This document shows, in pieces, positions 55,101 to 60,078 of a DNA stretch of 64,000 nucleotides. Position numbers and translations under genes: made by a program. This DNA is from JAITMY01 sp031549685 (lineage in GTDB: Bacteria; Bacteroidota; Bacteroidia; Bacteroidales; UBA932): assembly GCA_031549685.1 (NCBI GenBank), contig JAVBPG010000008.1, positions 34,263 through 98,262 on the forward strand, given 5' to 3'. Within the stretch, counting starts at the first letter, position 1. Each line of letters begins with the position of its first letter. The notes under the pieces are model-generated. The model searched no databases and was not told where the DNA came from. It saw nothing but the letters and a program-made list of their open reading frames with translations.

Positions 55101-55778
55101 GGCGCCGCCCAGGCCTGCCGTATTTTGTATGAAAGTGCTTGACAGGACAGATAGGGCTCCGTTGGCGGCAGCTCCGTTGTAAATAGCGCCGCCGTTGCCG
55201 GTAGCTATATTATTTTTAAACGTTACGTAGGATACGCTTACCTCAGTAGCAGCGTTAATCAGAATACCCGCGCCGTGGTTGCTTGCAATACCCGATGTCG
55301 AGGAACTCCCGTTTGCATTTCCGTTCTGTATGGTAAACCCGTCGATAGCTCCCTTTGTAGTGGCGCCATTCCACACCAGCACGTGGTAGCAGTTGTCGGC
55401 GTTGCTGCCCGTGGCGCCTATATCTCCGTCCAAAATGCTGCGGTAGCCGTCGTTGCGGGCACTTCTCTCGGCAAAATCAGACCTGTATCCGCCCAGCAGC
55501 GTAAGGCTTTTGGTAATGTAAAATGCGTTGTCGCGGTCGGAGCTGCCGCCGGGCACTCTTTGCGAAGGCTTGTATGTACCTTCGGCAACTTTGATTGTAT
55601 CGCCATCGGCGGCCGCTGCGATGGCAACGTCTAAGCTGATGAATGGGTAATCCGGGCTTGTGCCGGTTTCTATTCCCGAAAGGTTATGGCGCACATACCA
55701 CGTTGTAGCATGGGATGTGGTTGCTGCAAAAAGGAGGAGGCAACTTAAAATAAAAATAAAAGGCGACTTGTACTGCAT
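40110..55778 (-). CDS. 5222-residue secreted adhesin-like protein with beta-helix and Ig-like units, no sorting domain
   Basis: The start is the ATG at 55778 (MQYKSPFIFILSCLLLFAA), which gives a signal peptide; the frame extends 22 codons further up without one. Four parallel beta-helix units, each opening with [TKA]WYV-A and an ILDGD block, begin at roughly residues 25, 424, 994 and 1836. They are full of GGAIY/GGGIY turns like the polymorphic membrane protein repeat. A non-enzymatic half (about 2680-4600) contains two copies of a roughly 1000-residue module of Ig-like domains. A fifth beta-helix unit (about 4648-5046) and two Ig-like domains follow. The chain then stops at VTDGKGCVTAY with no type A or type B T9SS domain. 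A cell-surface adhesin or glycan-binding role is inferred. The missing C-terminus suggests truncation. Confidence 0.85.
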   Translation of the reverse strand: MQYKSPFIFILSCLLLFAATTSHATTWYVRHNLSGIETGTSPDYPFISLDVAIAAAADGDTIKVAEGTYKPSQRVPGGSSDRDNAFYITKSLTLLGGYRSDFAERSARNDGYRSILDGDIGATGSNADNCYHVLVWNGATTKGAIDGFTIQNGNANGSSSTSGIASNHGAGILINAATEVSVSYVTFKNNIATGNGGAIYNGAAANGALSVLSSTFIQNTAGLGGALYSVTGDAGGFNKILNSTFSKNSATAGPGGAVYFSNPTASSSKVAYSTFNGNTASTNAGNAIHYPNTAVKELKGNLIYGNGTGLGTEINNLPPSSEYNLVRDQNLTGTGNITIAAGNAENIFQVVEADGSSGLDYYGGKILVAMPIRLGFAHNKIPGALAASIDPTVTDQRGDARVYDGAAEMGATEIDWQWDACEGNTTWYVDAASGATLVNGADRLQPINDLSMVLANPCLKIGDTIRVAGSAQGNGLIYRPTIILGSSTEASIRDRAFYTNKSITLLGGYETDKGFLTRNAAQYKTVLDGDWGVQGNNSDNSYHVVVWNTNDGREGSIDGFTIQNGNANATSANSGLTRHAGAGIYHHAGKLNIVNAILRSNAAGATGGAIHQNSELKISNSVLKENTAGAQGGAIYQSAGKLLLSNATLESNTSSTTGGGLYQSTDVSILNSVIRKNTAGAGGGGIYQSAGALNISGTSIDSNATVAQSGGGIYQNGVLTISTSSVSGNTAKVTGGGIYSNAALSVDHTSFMGNGASGTGTTDGGGAIYKTATGAATISKSTFANNSALLGGAIFSAVAATTNFNYISNSTFSGNRASGAGGGGAIYFSGAIANVSKITYSTFNANTAASNVGNAIRYAGTQAKEFKGNIVYGNGTGTGATSEILNLGTTTGTITYNIIRDLAVTGTSNVKNQNIPAGSASAIFANVVGDSAILADNGGLTPTLMIQQGGLAQSQIPSSVTIDTVRSDQRDVARSAAKLSIGAVELPVQCTPSKLWYVDAAAAGGGTGRTPASPVNNLSLVLNECLQAGDTIKVAQGTYTPLSIPFDTTITVTRDQTFLIPVSVHLVGGYQSGFNENTRDITGATTILDGDLGVAGTATDNAYHVVVWSTTDGQTGSINGFTIQNGNTTSAAAGIITGINRTQGAGVNLAQGKLTLINTIVQNNTATSTGGGIFSASGTDLKLINSVVSANKGTNGGGIYANGALTLSDKVEVTGNASTASTGGAGVYANNALTLAGKIVVTDNIASHGFGGIYKAATGSFNVSAVDTLIVTGNQAKNGAGGGIYSAVAVATGPMDFASLRYAEIKNNSASGNGGGIYATSALSFSKTAKVIIEDNKAGYNVTTGVYSTSTLYGGGIYAANALTLAGQLTLRGNIAAHSGGGIYKTNTGTFITVQLDSLIAENNESKNGSGGAIYTGIAADLFTPRGWITGNYAKLHGGAIFANSTFSISDYTISNNTTDGSGGGIYATGNLMLSGKMTFENNSSNATAAASGGGAVYANAMLDVASMDSLSMSNNTAKYSGGAIYTKGDVTFYSLKRGTFTGNRAEQNGGAIYAEKSVYMQNAVFAQNSVNAADGGALYIVGVNGTPSSIRRSTFSGNTAKKGGGAIYSGANNVIAVTQSTFAGNGADQDGGAIAAESSISAKHSFINNTFSGNSAGSGGALGFGYTSSSAGTTVNIAFCSFNYNSSKNGGSSAIYYKPSWAGGAGYLVGNIFYNLGSAEINNITGTISPSSQYNIVRGMAIPGTNNQNNLANGRAGDIFASVVGDSAALTDNGGTTQTLLIKEGGLGLAYNQIPQALSVQYATNDQRDRNRIVTLADIGSVELDESCDPSAEVTAWYVDTAATSGGNGKSAATAANLLETVLNDPCLKDGDTVKVAKGTYFSTDTDPTQSFLVSKAIVIRGGYANGDFSEAGRDVEGNKTILDGKSTSYHTVIWNSSDDYVSMMDGVTIQNGKATGSSTTSIVPQNKGGGVFLLHGNLVMYHTTVQNNIAANSGGGIFSGDDALLTLHNTRSMGNKAGYNGSSFTTDPAGKSITQQLEYSGGGVCAVGQLTLRGSISFQGDEAGVNGGGIIKGTFNIVDASQLDSLSMIGCVARVISTNQGEHGGGGIYTMCGLDLTAAKQLNFRDCKAPAASGKYGEGGGIFINNKTGRLVYLKVANAEFINCTCNDDGGAIESFGGTQSVVYAKDSYFKGCVSGRYGGAFGCGSAIELAGKIVIDSCYSGSNGGGISQWIGQSPVPLMFNATLLDTLIITRCGTKGVNINGGNAFGGGGLWVQQNDCDLGNLKYLHIADCYSGEHGGAIKMHGSFKLTLPANATFINNRAGWNGTAAVASRLGGAIYSGGATSPTCDVEVKGMLRLEGNTATQHGGGMYVVSKIIATALDTLIARNNKATHTSGSSFLGGAIYAGKEFEAPNLKYGDINDNYAKTNGGAIYAGNVFYIINCNFLRNKADGAGGAIWKSATGKLAIRKSTLAYNEAKEGGAVYSGITTGKELCGFVNSTFSQNKATAGSGGALYLNVDNATSNVSRIMFCTLNGNTATAGGDAVYYGNSTDELIVGSIIYGNGTQDINEVNGLSASYNVFKQSVGVAANNNIQVGNNAAADIFKTVSSPEVATLADNGGHSLTLALKVGGYAHNLAPLATANSWVNDNISLYRDERDSARFAGCEVDAGAFELQESEYDVSSYTLKQNKMLCANELINADTLITSAVNIKDTLYFSDRAYTQPLSMPTYGHSRIYVQLLSSTNCDFHDSISFQFTSVVPVADIVEATRLVCAGSTVQIAATSQPTVSYTWSGYAAFSDSYSGQNTNQLTLTAKSLGRDTSFYIYLTAATGCGLSKDSIKITLKGVHKVNMSIAKSDTSDACVDRPFNFTVSTKNTSYYIFLPSGLKISGVDQDGASVRDINSLVKYDSAHFRFSYIPDASDKGQHKSIVFRSTGEPACGYTMDSLNFLVLPEATSAKLELVSQPQGLQEICHDTVYTLKIKSTNIGGLVNNKVSLVDIGSSGILVQSAEYLYPVYGNSTWTPLGQRDSIVDLQERAIRYQYNNLPSLNGHDSMLVRIQVSAACGFKSNNAMKFKLNVYDLCGTLVPTADQVSKPFRLAANESNTYTFDNYFTPAVLNPKLADSVLLRVKVIISGSHETDSNTESIIADYPPNFVPDLNTFQRIHNADGAITRTPLPSGDIRHSITIPSGLKAQHGGGAFTDSVIFAVKCYTGNVPCGHLELWNQVFYDYTTAACGSDCQVTEVRAQSIDSIDVERYVFSVVDMGNSVTQVGRWQDSITLKAVTPFLANDSIKIEVYVDKDHDSRYSAGDVLVHTRYVRSGAAGVAPGGLVKIPLSNIQYQSGYQLIIYSDDAKQCNNLVAPFTIISGRDTVCTGDNASAIFEAPEGMLDYTFDAISGATTIPDATLAPNQIKKGFTTSGNKELSGTYRRIVYNEELSKNDTVQARYGTFKFYVNPRITGDSIDVLGGTTQLCTPSVVKLYAKNVKNAAAHRWMASTAAGALSGQNSDTLSYRLYPRSADTSIVVYYTATGLTSCGSWEDSIRLTLYQTLRQPQPAFVDSTICKNSNILLNLGVPSGGGSTTYTYQWQSKTRTTGWQNATGSYAGNTATDQNYLTLGLSDTTWYRRIATGKCSRDTSTLVKINVRSAIAQITFLQSKNSTICSGAPSIIATSIKNATGVVWTYVDNAGNREVLQPVDTIDNIGYVAINSTRDTVVFTSLRQTSDATVRLELTANDMCGDVKDTATVTLRAYATGKIVLLQDTNVCFGTPFNFANVVTNSTYMGFEAVRVAGLAIKDIITPALNAVRDSIINTYLPIEAEADTTITLKMKWRNETCGYLYDSVRIFVLPHPTDMELSFVQMPVTPQDFCTDTSFTLKVKASDAGPLKNVRVTLADEYTTRIAVDSAMYRYPPTSGQWVKLPPFTQSGSSYTFTTPDLPGRDSMLVRIHAHAGCEFTSGNIIQFVLQAANECGATIKPDTLDTEPLKLMSDSGSHVKFDFSQTTISTHTIDSRSGDTISVRVKAVLYGTNATEEHDRIMIATPEGMQYIPSSFVNISNADTTGGIEVAVIPGAGDERYFTLQSGLKAGDTVEYSYKLLAKNMPCGSYKIHNQAFHTDSVECGTSCEVYLNLGEIDENVAVKYYQFGLDTIKGYIRAGYWHADVNLKAINGFYAGDSLKVEFYVDENNNNFYDPADGSAVATRYIKSNANVTAGGILRVRFDNIPATYGKQLVAYSTDPLLCATTQFPITTLTATDEICTSDTTLVVMPEGMTNYRIDAITGATAVPLPGSSPSNYPNERIRQIRWTAARTVDTVAISGNYIRTYPGGITMPSERATFIARITNAITHSGLSMVGSTQEACSPGVVKIAAQNVKYATARQWTASTEVGTLINATTDTLTYAIKPYHGNDTSIWIVYHATAAGTCKDLIDSIQLTIYEALKQSAPGFLDSTVCKSSTVDINIDEPVGGGIQSTYSRNRAKASGRGTLNAAAYTYQWQDSTSSRGWQNVTNTGSTESYTTAALSDTTWFRRIVTAKCDSDTSAVVRIAVYPQLKVRSIATVYPLCMGDSIRIQLQIKGGQKPYMYSIDGAAYKKISNIDNITPDGYTACHVNALLPTGSYTVSVLDSSLCPSVDSVIAIHPNSASVEPSPNMLFVKRVPSGRADGSSWDNAFDGKYLAWYLRNRAASGAKVYVAQGIYMPYVSGCDTAARQRFYSFVLNTNIELRGGYSSSATGVDTTTTHNPKSYITRLSGEIQGDANNANNSYHVVSIAQNVGVLLSGFYISGGYADGSGSLGRGGGIYDAGGASSAYFLNNLVVENNAANSGGGMYFNENPNGVRISNATVHNNTALAASGGAGIFVLGNFLLEHSTVSGSIGGAGVATSSGDLRIHNSTISGNSISGINADNSGSGALVKITLQSATIANNGTGIRLANSVSGNMRIDLNNTLVVNNTGQNTDFSGSEPVDTVGLKYTIIGQSKYETATGDVKALPMPVALASLADNGGWGNTHALLNPCENPAVQSGNVSLLAMQRYDQRMVLRKNPPSIGAYDNDYTIVVTLDKPAVDTVCANTFYQISGVATLPFGVTGGYQWYQNGASLADSTRSSVTFDTIKVANGGKYTLLVTTNVPGCSRMSDTVNLFVRTAPQATVTDNATICEGDSITITFTLTSGEKLPQWGVKYTLEGVEQPPLINNTGTDTIEVAVRPTQTCTYSLIEVTDGKGCVTAY

Positions 55779-55877
55779 ATAATTTACGCAAAAATTTACG
55801 TTAATGAATTTTCTGTTTAAACAAATTTGTTTGAGTAAAAACAAAAATGGCTACCTGTTAGGGGTATTAAAATAATA

Positions 55878-55893
55878 CAAACTTACAAAGTTA
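55878..55893 (-). promoter_or_regulatory. Tandem -7 boxes upstream of the giant gene
   Basis: The minus strand carries TAACTTTG (55886-55893) directly followed by TAAGTTTG (55878-55885), both perfect TAnnTTTG matches, about 100 bp before the start. Either could be used. Confidence 0.4.
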
Positions 55894-56050
55894 CAAAGGA
55901 TAATGGTAATTTAGCCCTATGCTTCTGGGGTATTTGTACCGAATGTCAAAATATTTTTCCCTACTTTACCGTAAATTGTCATCTACGCAATACGTTTCGT
56001 GCTGATTTATTGCTGTTTACAATAATTTGTGCGTAAGTGGTTGTGCCATA
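55894..56050. other. Gap between the giant gene promoter and the first terminator copy
   Basis: AT-rich sequence with no open frame or repeat that I can support. It presumably holds the upstream part of the giant gene promoter. Confidence 0.4.
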
Positions 56051-56108
56051 ACAAAAAAATGCTGCCTTGTGCAGGCAGCATTTTTTCACTTATTCAAGCG
56101 TTTTTTAC
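56051..56108. terminator. Terminator copy 1, apparent duplicate of the pnp 3' end
   Basis: AAAAAATGCTGCC and GGCAGCATTTTTT form a perfect stem (56054-56086) with A/T runs on both sides. The segment continues with TTCAAGCGTTTTTTAC. The whole 58 bp closely matches the end of pnp at 56521-56575. Confidence 0.85.
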
Positions 56109-56149
56109 CTTTTATTGCGATTTTTACCTTTTCCCCTCGTAAAGCCTTA

Positions 56150-56272
56150 ATTTATCCTCAGAATCCGGTTCGGGCTTCGTTCTCTCACGCTATCGTCTTT
56201 TCAAACGAGCGAGCCCGCCTGACCGGACGGGCAGGGAACGAGTGAGGGAGAAGTCTTCCAGCGTACGCAGCC
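56150..56272. repeat. Imperfect palindromic intergenic element
   Basis: CTTCGTTCTCTCAC on the left is complementary in part to GTGAGGGAGAAG on the right, and GCCCGCCTGACCGGACGGGC forms an inner hairpin. There is no coding potential. Confidence 0.5.
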
Positions 56273-56295
56273 GGGCCTTGGTCATAAAGTATAGA

Positions 56296-56359
56296 TATAG
56301 ACAGGATTTACAATATTAACATGAAAGACATCCTGTAAATTTTTTAAATCCTGTCTATA
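56296..56359. repeat. TAGACAGGATTTAC inverted-repeat element, copy B
   Basis: Perfect 15-bp terminal inverted repeats (56296-56310 and 56345-56359) enclose TTAACATGAA and ATCCTGTAAATTT. Read on the minus strand it lines up with copy A at 33699-33778 almost throughout. Confidence 0.85.
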
Positions 56360-56522
56360 AAACGACGATAGAAGTTTTTTTCCATCATGTTGATTATCAA
56401 AAACGTGAAATGGATTAACAAGTTTGTGTCTTTATTTTGTTGTAAATCTTCGTGATTTCTTTATGGTAAAATCTATACTTAATTAGCAATTCCCGCAGTC
56501 GTTCTCCGTCCAAATTTATCAC

Positions 56523-56554
56523 AAAAAATGCTGCCTTGAGGGGCAGCATTTTTT
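56523..56554. terminator. Terminator of pnp (copy 2)
   Basis: AAAAAATGCTGCC (56523-56535) pairs with GGCAGCATTTTTT (56542-56554), directly after the pnp stop on the minus strand, with a T-run on both strands. Confidence 0.92.
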
Positions 56555-56571
56555 CATTCACGCAAGCGTTT

Positions 56572-58788
56572 TTACTTTCTGTCGCGGCCTCTTCCGCCAC
56601 CTCTGCGGTCGCGATCGCCGTCTTTACGCTCGGGGCGCGGCTTGCGCTCCGGCTCCACCCAGCCCTCGGGGGCGGGCATCAGCGCGCGGCGCGACAGGCG
56701 CAGCTTGCCGTTCTTTTCAACTTCCACGAGCTTCACATCTATTTGGTCGCCTACCTTGAGGAAATCCTCCACCTTTTCTACACGCTCGTAGGCAATTTCC
56801 GAAATGTGCAGCAGGCCGTCCTTGCCCGGCAGAATCTCAACGAAGGCGCCGAAATCCAATACCGAAACAACCTTGCCGTGGTACACCGTGCCCACCTCGG
56901 GAACAGCCACTATGTTCTTAATGCGCTCCATGGCGGCGTCAATATCTGCCTTGTTTACGGCAAACACGTCAACCAGGCCCTTTTCGCCCACTTCGGTAAT
57001 GGTGATGGTGGTGTTGGTGGTCTTTTGTATTTCTTGAATAACTTTACCGCCCGGGCCAATTACCGCACCGATAAAGTCCTTGTCAATAACAATTTGCTCC
57101 AAGCGCGGAACGTGAGGCTTGAACTCGGCGCGCGGCTCGCTCATGGTCTTCATCATTTCGCCCAGTATGTGCAGGCGGCCCTGGCGGGCTTGCTCCAGCG
57201 CTTGCTCCAGCACCTCGTAGGGCAGGCCGTCAACTTTGATGTCCATTTGTGTGGCGGTAATACCGTCCTTGGTTCCGGTTACCTTAAAGTCCATGTCGCC
57301 AAGGTGGTCTTCGTCGCCCAAAATGTCGGACAGGATGGCGAACTTGGTGGCCTTGCTTTCGCTAATCAAGCCCATGGCAATACCCGAAACGGGCTTCTTA
57401 ATCTGTATACCGGCGTCCATCAGCGCAAGGGTTCCGGCGCATACCGTAGCCATTGACGATGAGCCGTTCGATTCCAAAATATCAGATACTACGCGTACTG
57501 CATAAGGGTTTTCTTCGCCCAAAGGTATTTGACCTTTCAACGCGCGGTGCGCCAGGTTGCCGTGACCAATCTCGCGGCGGCTGGTGCTGCGCGCAGCCCT
57601 AGCTTCGCCGGTGGAGAAGGGCGGGAAGTTGTAGTGCAGCACGAACTGCTCGTTACCCTGCACCAGCACCTCGTCAATAGCCTTTTGGTCGAGCTTGGTG
57701 CCGAGCGTAACGGTGGTAAGCGATTGTGTTTCGCCACGGGTAAAAATGGCTGAACCGTGCGCCGCGGGCAGGTAGTCTACCTCGCTCCAAATGGGGCGAA
57801 TTTCGTTTGTCTTACGGCCATCAAGGCGAACTTTGTCGTCCAGAATCATGTTGCGCATGGCAGCCTTTTGCACGTTGTCATGGTAGTAACGCTTGGTCAA
57901 TTTTACCTTGCGTGCCTTTTCTTCATCGTCGGGTAGAGTTGCGATGAACTCCTCCTCAACCTGGGCGAACAAAGCGGAGCGCTCGTGCTTGGCGGTTTGC
58001 TTTTTGGCAACTTCGTAAGCCTTTTGGTAGCATGCGTCGTACACCTGCTTGCGGAAATCCTCGTCATTATCCTCGTGGCAGTAGCTGCGCTTAACCTGCT
58101 TGCCTGCCTCGGCCTCGAGCTCCTTTTGTATCAGGCAATGCTTCTTAATTTCGGTGTGGGCAACTTTAATTGCCTCCAACATTTCTGCTTCCGAAACCTC
58201 TTTCATTTCGCCTTCCACCATCAAAATATTTTCGTAGGTGGCGCCAACCATAATGTCGAGGTCGGCCTTTTCCAGCTCAGAGAAAGTGGGGTTGATGCAC
58301 CACTTACCGTCGATGCGGGCAACACGTACTTCGGAAATAGGACCGTTGAAAGGAATATCGCTCACAGCCATAGCAGCAGAGGCGGCAAGGCCTGCAAGCG
58401 CGTCGGGCATAATATCGCTATCGGCCGAAATGAGGTTTACGGTAACAAAAACTTCGGCGTGAAAATCGTCGGGGAACAGGGGGCGCATGGCGCGGTCGAT
58501 GAGGCGCGAAATGAGAATTTCGTGGTCGTTGGGACGAGCCTCACGCTTCAGGAATCCGCCCGGATAGCGGCCTGCGGCAGCGTACTTTTCCTTGTACTCT
58601 ACCGATAGCGGCATAAAGTCAACATCCTCCTTGGCATCTGCGGCACAAGTTACGGCAGCCAGCAGCATGGTGTTACCCATCTTTACCACTACAGAACCAT
58701 CGGCTTGCTTGGCCAGCTTGCCTGTTTCAATTTCAATGGTGCGACCATCGCCCAAATCAATCGTTTTTTTAATTGCGTTGTACAACAT
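56572..58788 (-). CDS. pnp: Polyribonucleotide nucleotidyltransferase (PNPase)
   Basis: The product is 738 residues. Two RNase PH-like domains form the ring core (VTLGTKLDQKAIDEVLVQGN in the second, with the SGEA-like TSRREIGHGNLAHRAL block). A KH domain starts at about 562 with the GxxG loop IGPGGK, an S1 domain follows (GTVYHGKVVSVLDFGAFVEI, about 630-700), and there is a strongly basic Arg/Gly-rich tail (about 701-738). It degrades RNA 3' to 5' using phosphate. It lies downstream of rpsO and apt on the same strand, close to the classical rpsO-pnp pairing, and ends at a strong terminator that is present twice. Confidence 0.97.
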   Translation of the reverse strand: MLYNAIKKTIDLGDGRTIEIETGKLAKQADGSVVVKMGNTMLLAAVTCAADAKEDVDFMPLSVEYKEKYAAAGRYPGGFLKREARPNDHEILISRLIDRAMRPLFPDDFHAEVFVTVNLISADSDIMPDALAGLAASAAMAVSDIPFNGPISEVRVARIDGKWCINPTFSELEKADLDIMVGATYENILMVEGEMKEVSEAEMLEAIKVAHTEIKKHCLIQKELEAEAGKQVKRSYCHEDNDEDFRKQVYDACYQKAYEVAKKQTAKHERSALFAQVEEEFIATLPDDEEKARKVKLTKRYYHDNVQKAAMRNMILDDKVRLDGRKTNEIRPIWSEVDYLPAAHGSAIFTRGETQSLTTVTLGTKLDQKAIDEVLVQGNEQFVLHYNFPPFSTGEARAARSTSRREIGHGNLAHRALKGQIPLGEENPYAVRVVSDILESNGSSSMATVCAGTLALMDAGIQIKKPVSGIAMGLISESKATKFAILSDILGDEDHLGDMDFKVTGTKDGITATQMDIKVDGLPYEVLEQALEQARQGRLHILGEMMKTMSEPRAEFKPHVPRLEQIVIDKDFIGAVIGPGGKVIQEIQKTTNTTITITEVGEKGLVDVFAVNKADIDAAMERIKNIVAVPEVGTVYHGKVVSVLDFGAFVEILPGKDGLLHISEIAYERVEKVEDFLKVGDQIDVKLVEVEKNGKLRLSRRALMPAPEGWVEPERKPRPERKDGDRDRRGGGRGRDRK

Positions 58789-58891
58789 TTTTTTTCGTTT
58801 GTGCTCCTGTTTCAGCGTTTTCGCAAGAGCGGTTTTATAATTATTAAAAACTGGGTTCCTAAAAGAGAAAAGCGCTGCTCAACATCAAACT

Positions 58892-58970
58892 TGTCATTGC
58901 GGGCTTGACCCGCAATCTCCCGAAATTATGCAGCTCTAATTAGGAGAACCTGCGGCAAGCGCGGGATAAC
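58892..58970. repeat. Dispersed REP-like palindromic element, copy 4
   Basis: It starts TTGTCATTGCGGGCTTGACC and ends GCGCGGGATAACAA, and contains the hairpin GCGGGCTTGACCCGC. It fills the gap between apt and pnp. Confidence 0.75.
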
Positions 58971-58992
58971 AAACTTTTTGAGTAGCTTTGAA

Positions 58993-59511
58993 TTAAATCA
59001 AGGAGTAGTAGCCGTGCTCCTTCAAAAAATCTTTATCCTTACCCGGCACTTCGTGAATGTCGAGCAGGAAGCACATGTATATGTTTTCCATGGGCACGTT
59101 GAACTTGCGCACCAGGTCAAGCGATGCTTTGGCTGTTCCGCCCGTAGCAATAATATCATCGGTAATGAGCACCTTATCCGTGGGCTCCAGCGCATCCTGA
59201 TGTATTTCGATGGTATCGGATCCATACTCCAGCTGATACTCTACGGAGTAAGTTTTCCAGGGCAGTTTGCCCTTTTTGCGCATGGGAACCAAGCCCACGC
59301 CCAGCTCGTAGGCCACGGCAGCGCCCAGTATAAAGCCGCGCGACTCAATGCCCACCACCTTGGTAATGCCCATGGGGCGGTAGTAGTCGGCCACCCTTTT
59401 TACGGCTGAGCGAAACACCTCGCCGTTGCTCAGCAAGGTGGTAATATCCTGAAAAATGATACCCGGCTTCGGGTAGTCGTTGATGAGGCGGAGATGTGAT
59501 TGAAAATCCAT
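58993..59511 (-). CDS. apt: Adenine phosphoribosyltransferase
   Basis: The product is 172 residues, the usual size. The phosphoribosyl-pyrophosphate loop is VLITDDIIATGGTAKAS (114-130), preceded by GIESRGFILGAA (54-65) and PMRKKGKLPW (77-86), all typical of Apt. It converts adenine and phosphoribosyl pyrophosphate to AMP for purine salvage. Palindromic dispersed repeats lie on both sides of the gene (58892-58970 and 59542-59617), so co-transcription with rpsO and pnp may be interrupted or processed. Confidence 0.96.
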   Translation of the reverse strand: MDFQSHLRLINDYPKPGIIFQDITTLLSNGEVFRSAVKRVADYYRPMGITKVVGIESRGFILGAAVAYELGVGLVPMRKKGKLPWKTYSVEYQLEYGSDTIEIHQDALEPTDKVLITDDIIATGGTAKASLDLVRKFNVPMENIYMCFLLDIHEVPGKDKDFLKEHGYYSLI

Positions 59512-59541
59512 TTTCTTGTTTCCGTAAAGGATATTATCTTT

Positions 59542-59617
59542 TTGTCATAGCGAGTAAGTTTCTCGAAATCTCCTGCCTTTTAACATGGAGATTCCGGCTC
59601 AAGGCCGGAATGACAGA
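59542..59617. repeat. Dispersed REP-like palindromic element, copy 5
   Basis: It starts TTTGTCATAGCGAG and ends GGCCGGAATGACAG, with the strong hairpin ATTCCGGCTCAAGGCCGGAAT near the right end. It lies between rpsO and apt. Confidence 0.7.
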
Positions 59618-59630
59618 TTTCTGTTAAAGC

Positions 59631-59662
59631 AAAGAAAGGCAATTGCTACAATTGCCTTTCTT
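59631..59662 (-). terminator. Terminator of rpsO
   Basis: AAGAAAGGCAATTG and CAATTGCCTTTCTT form a perfect 14-bp stem around a 3-nt loop, six bases beyond the rpsO stop. On the minus strand it continues into TTTGCTTT. Confidence 0.85.
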
Positions 59663-59667
59663 CGGGT

Positions 59668-59937
59668 TTACTTTCGTAGTTCGAGCGCCTTAACAATTGC
59701 TCTATATCTTTCTATATCAACCTTCTTTAGGTAATCGAGCAACCTGCGACGCTTACCTACCAAGCTCAGGAGCGCGCGCTCCGTGCCGAAGTCCTTTTTG
59801 TTGGCCTTCAGGTGCTCGGTGAGATGGTTGATACGGTAGGAAAATAGGGCAATCTGGCCTTCAGATGAGCCAGTGTCCGTATTAGACTTTCCGTACTTTG
59901 CGAAAATTTCCTGCTTTTTTTCTGCTGTTAAATACAT
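59668..59937 (-). CDS. rpsO: 30S ribosomal protein S15
   Basis: The product is 89 residues, exactly the family length. It has the conserved segments TGSSEGQIALFSYRINHLTEHL, ALLSLVGKRRRLLDYLKK and the C-terminal RYRAIVKALELRK. It binds the central domain of 16S rRNA early in small-subunit assembly. It has a consensus promoter at 59969-59999 and its own terminator, so it is expected to be a monocistronic, highly expressed gene, although pnp lies further down the same strand. Confidence 0.98.
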   Translation of the reverse strand: MYLTAEKKQEIFAKYGKSNTDTGSSEGQIALFSYRINHLTEHLKANKKDFGTERALLSLVGKRRRLLDYLKKVDIERYRAIVKALELRK

Positions 59938-59968
59938 GAATTTGAAAATAATTTAGTTAAAAAGCCCA

Positions 59969-59999
59969 CAAAGATAGCTCTTATTTTTGGAATGGCAAA
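59969..59999 (-). promoter_or_regulatory. Consensus promoter of rpsO
   Basis: On the minus strand TTTG (59996-59999), a 19-bp spacer and TATCTTTG (59969-59976) match the Bacteroidota promoter exactly, 32 bp before the start codon. Confidence 0.8.
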
Positions 60000-60078
60000 A
60001 CCAGGACTGTTTAATGGTTAATTATAAATTATAAATTGCTAATTAGTAAAGTTTTACGCTGTATAGCGGAGCAGAGAC

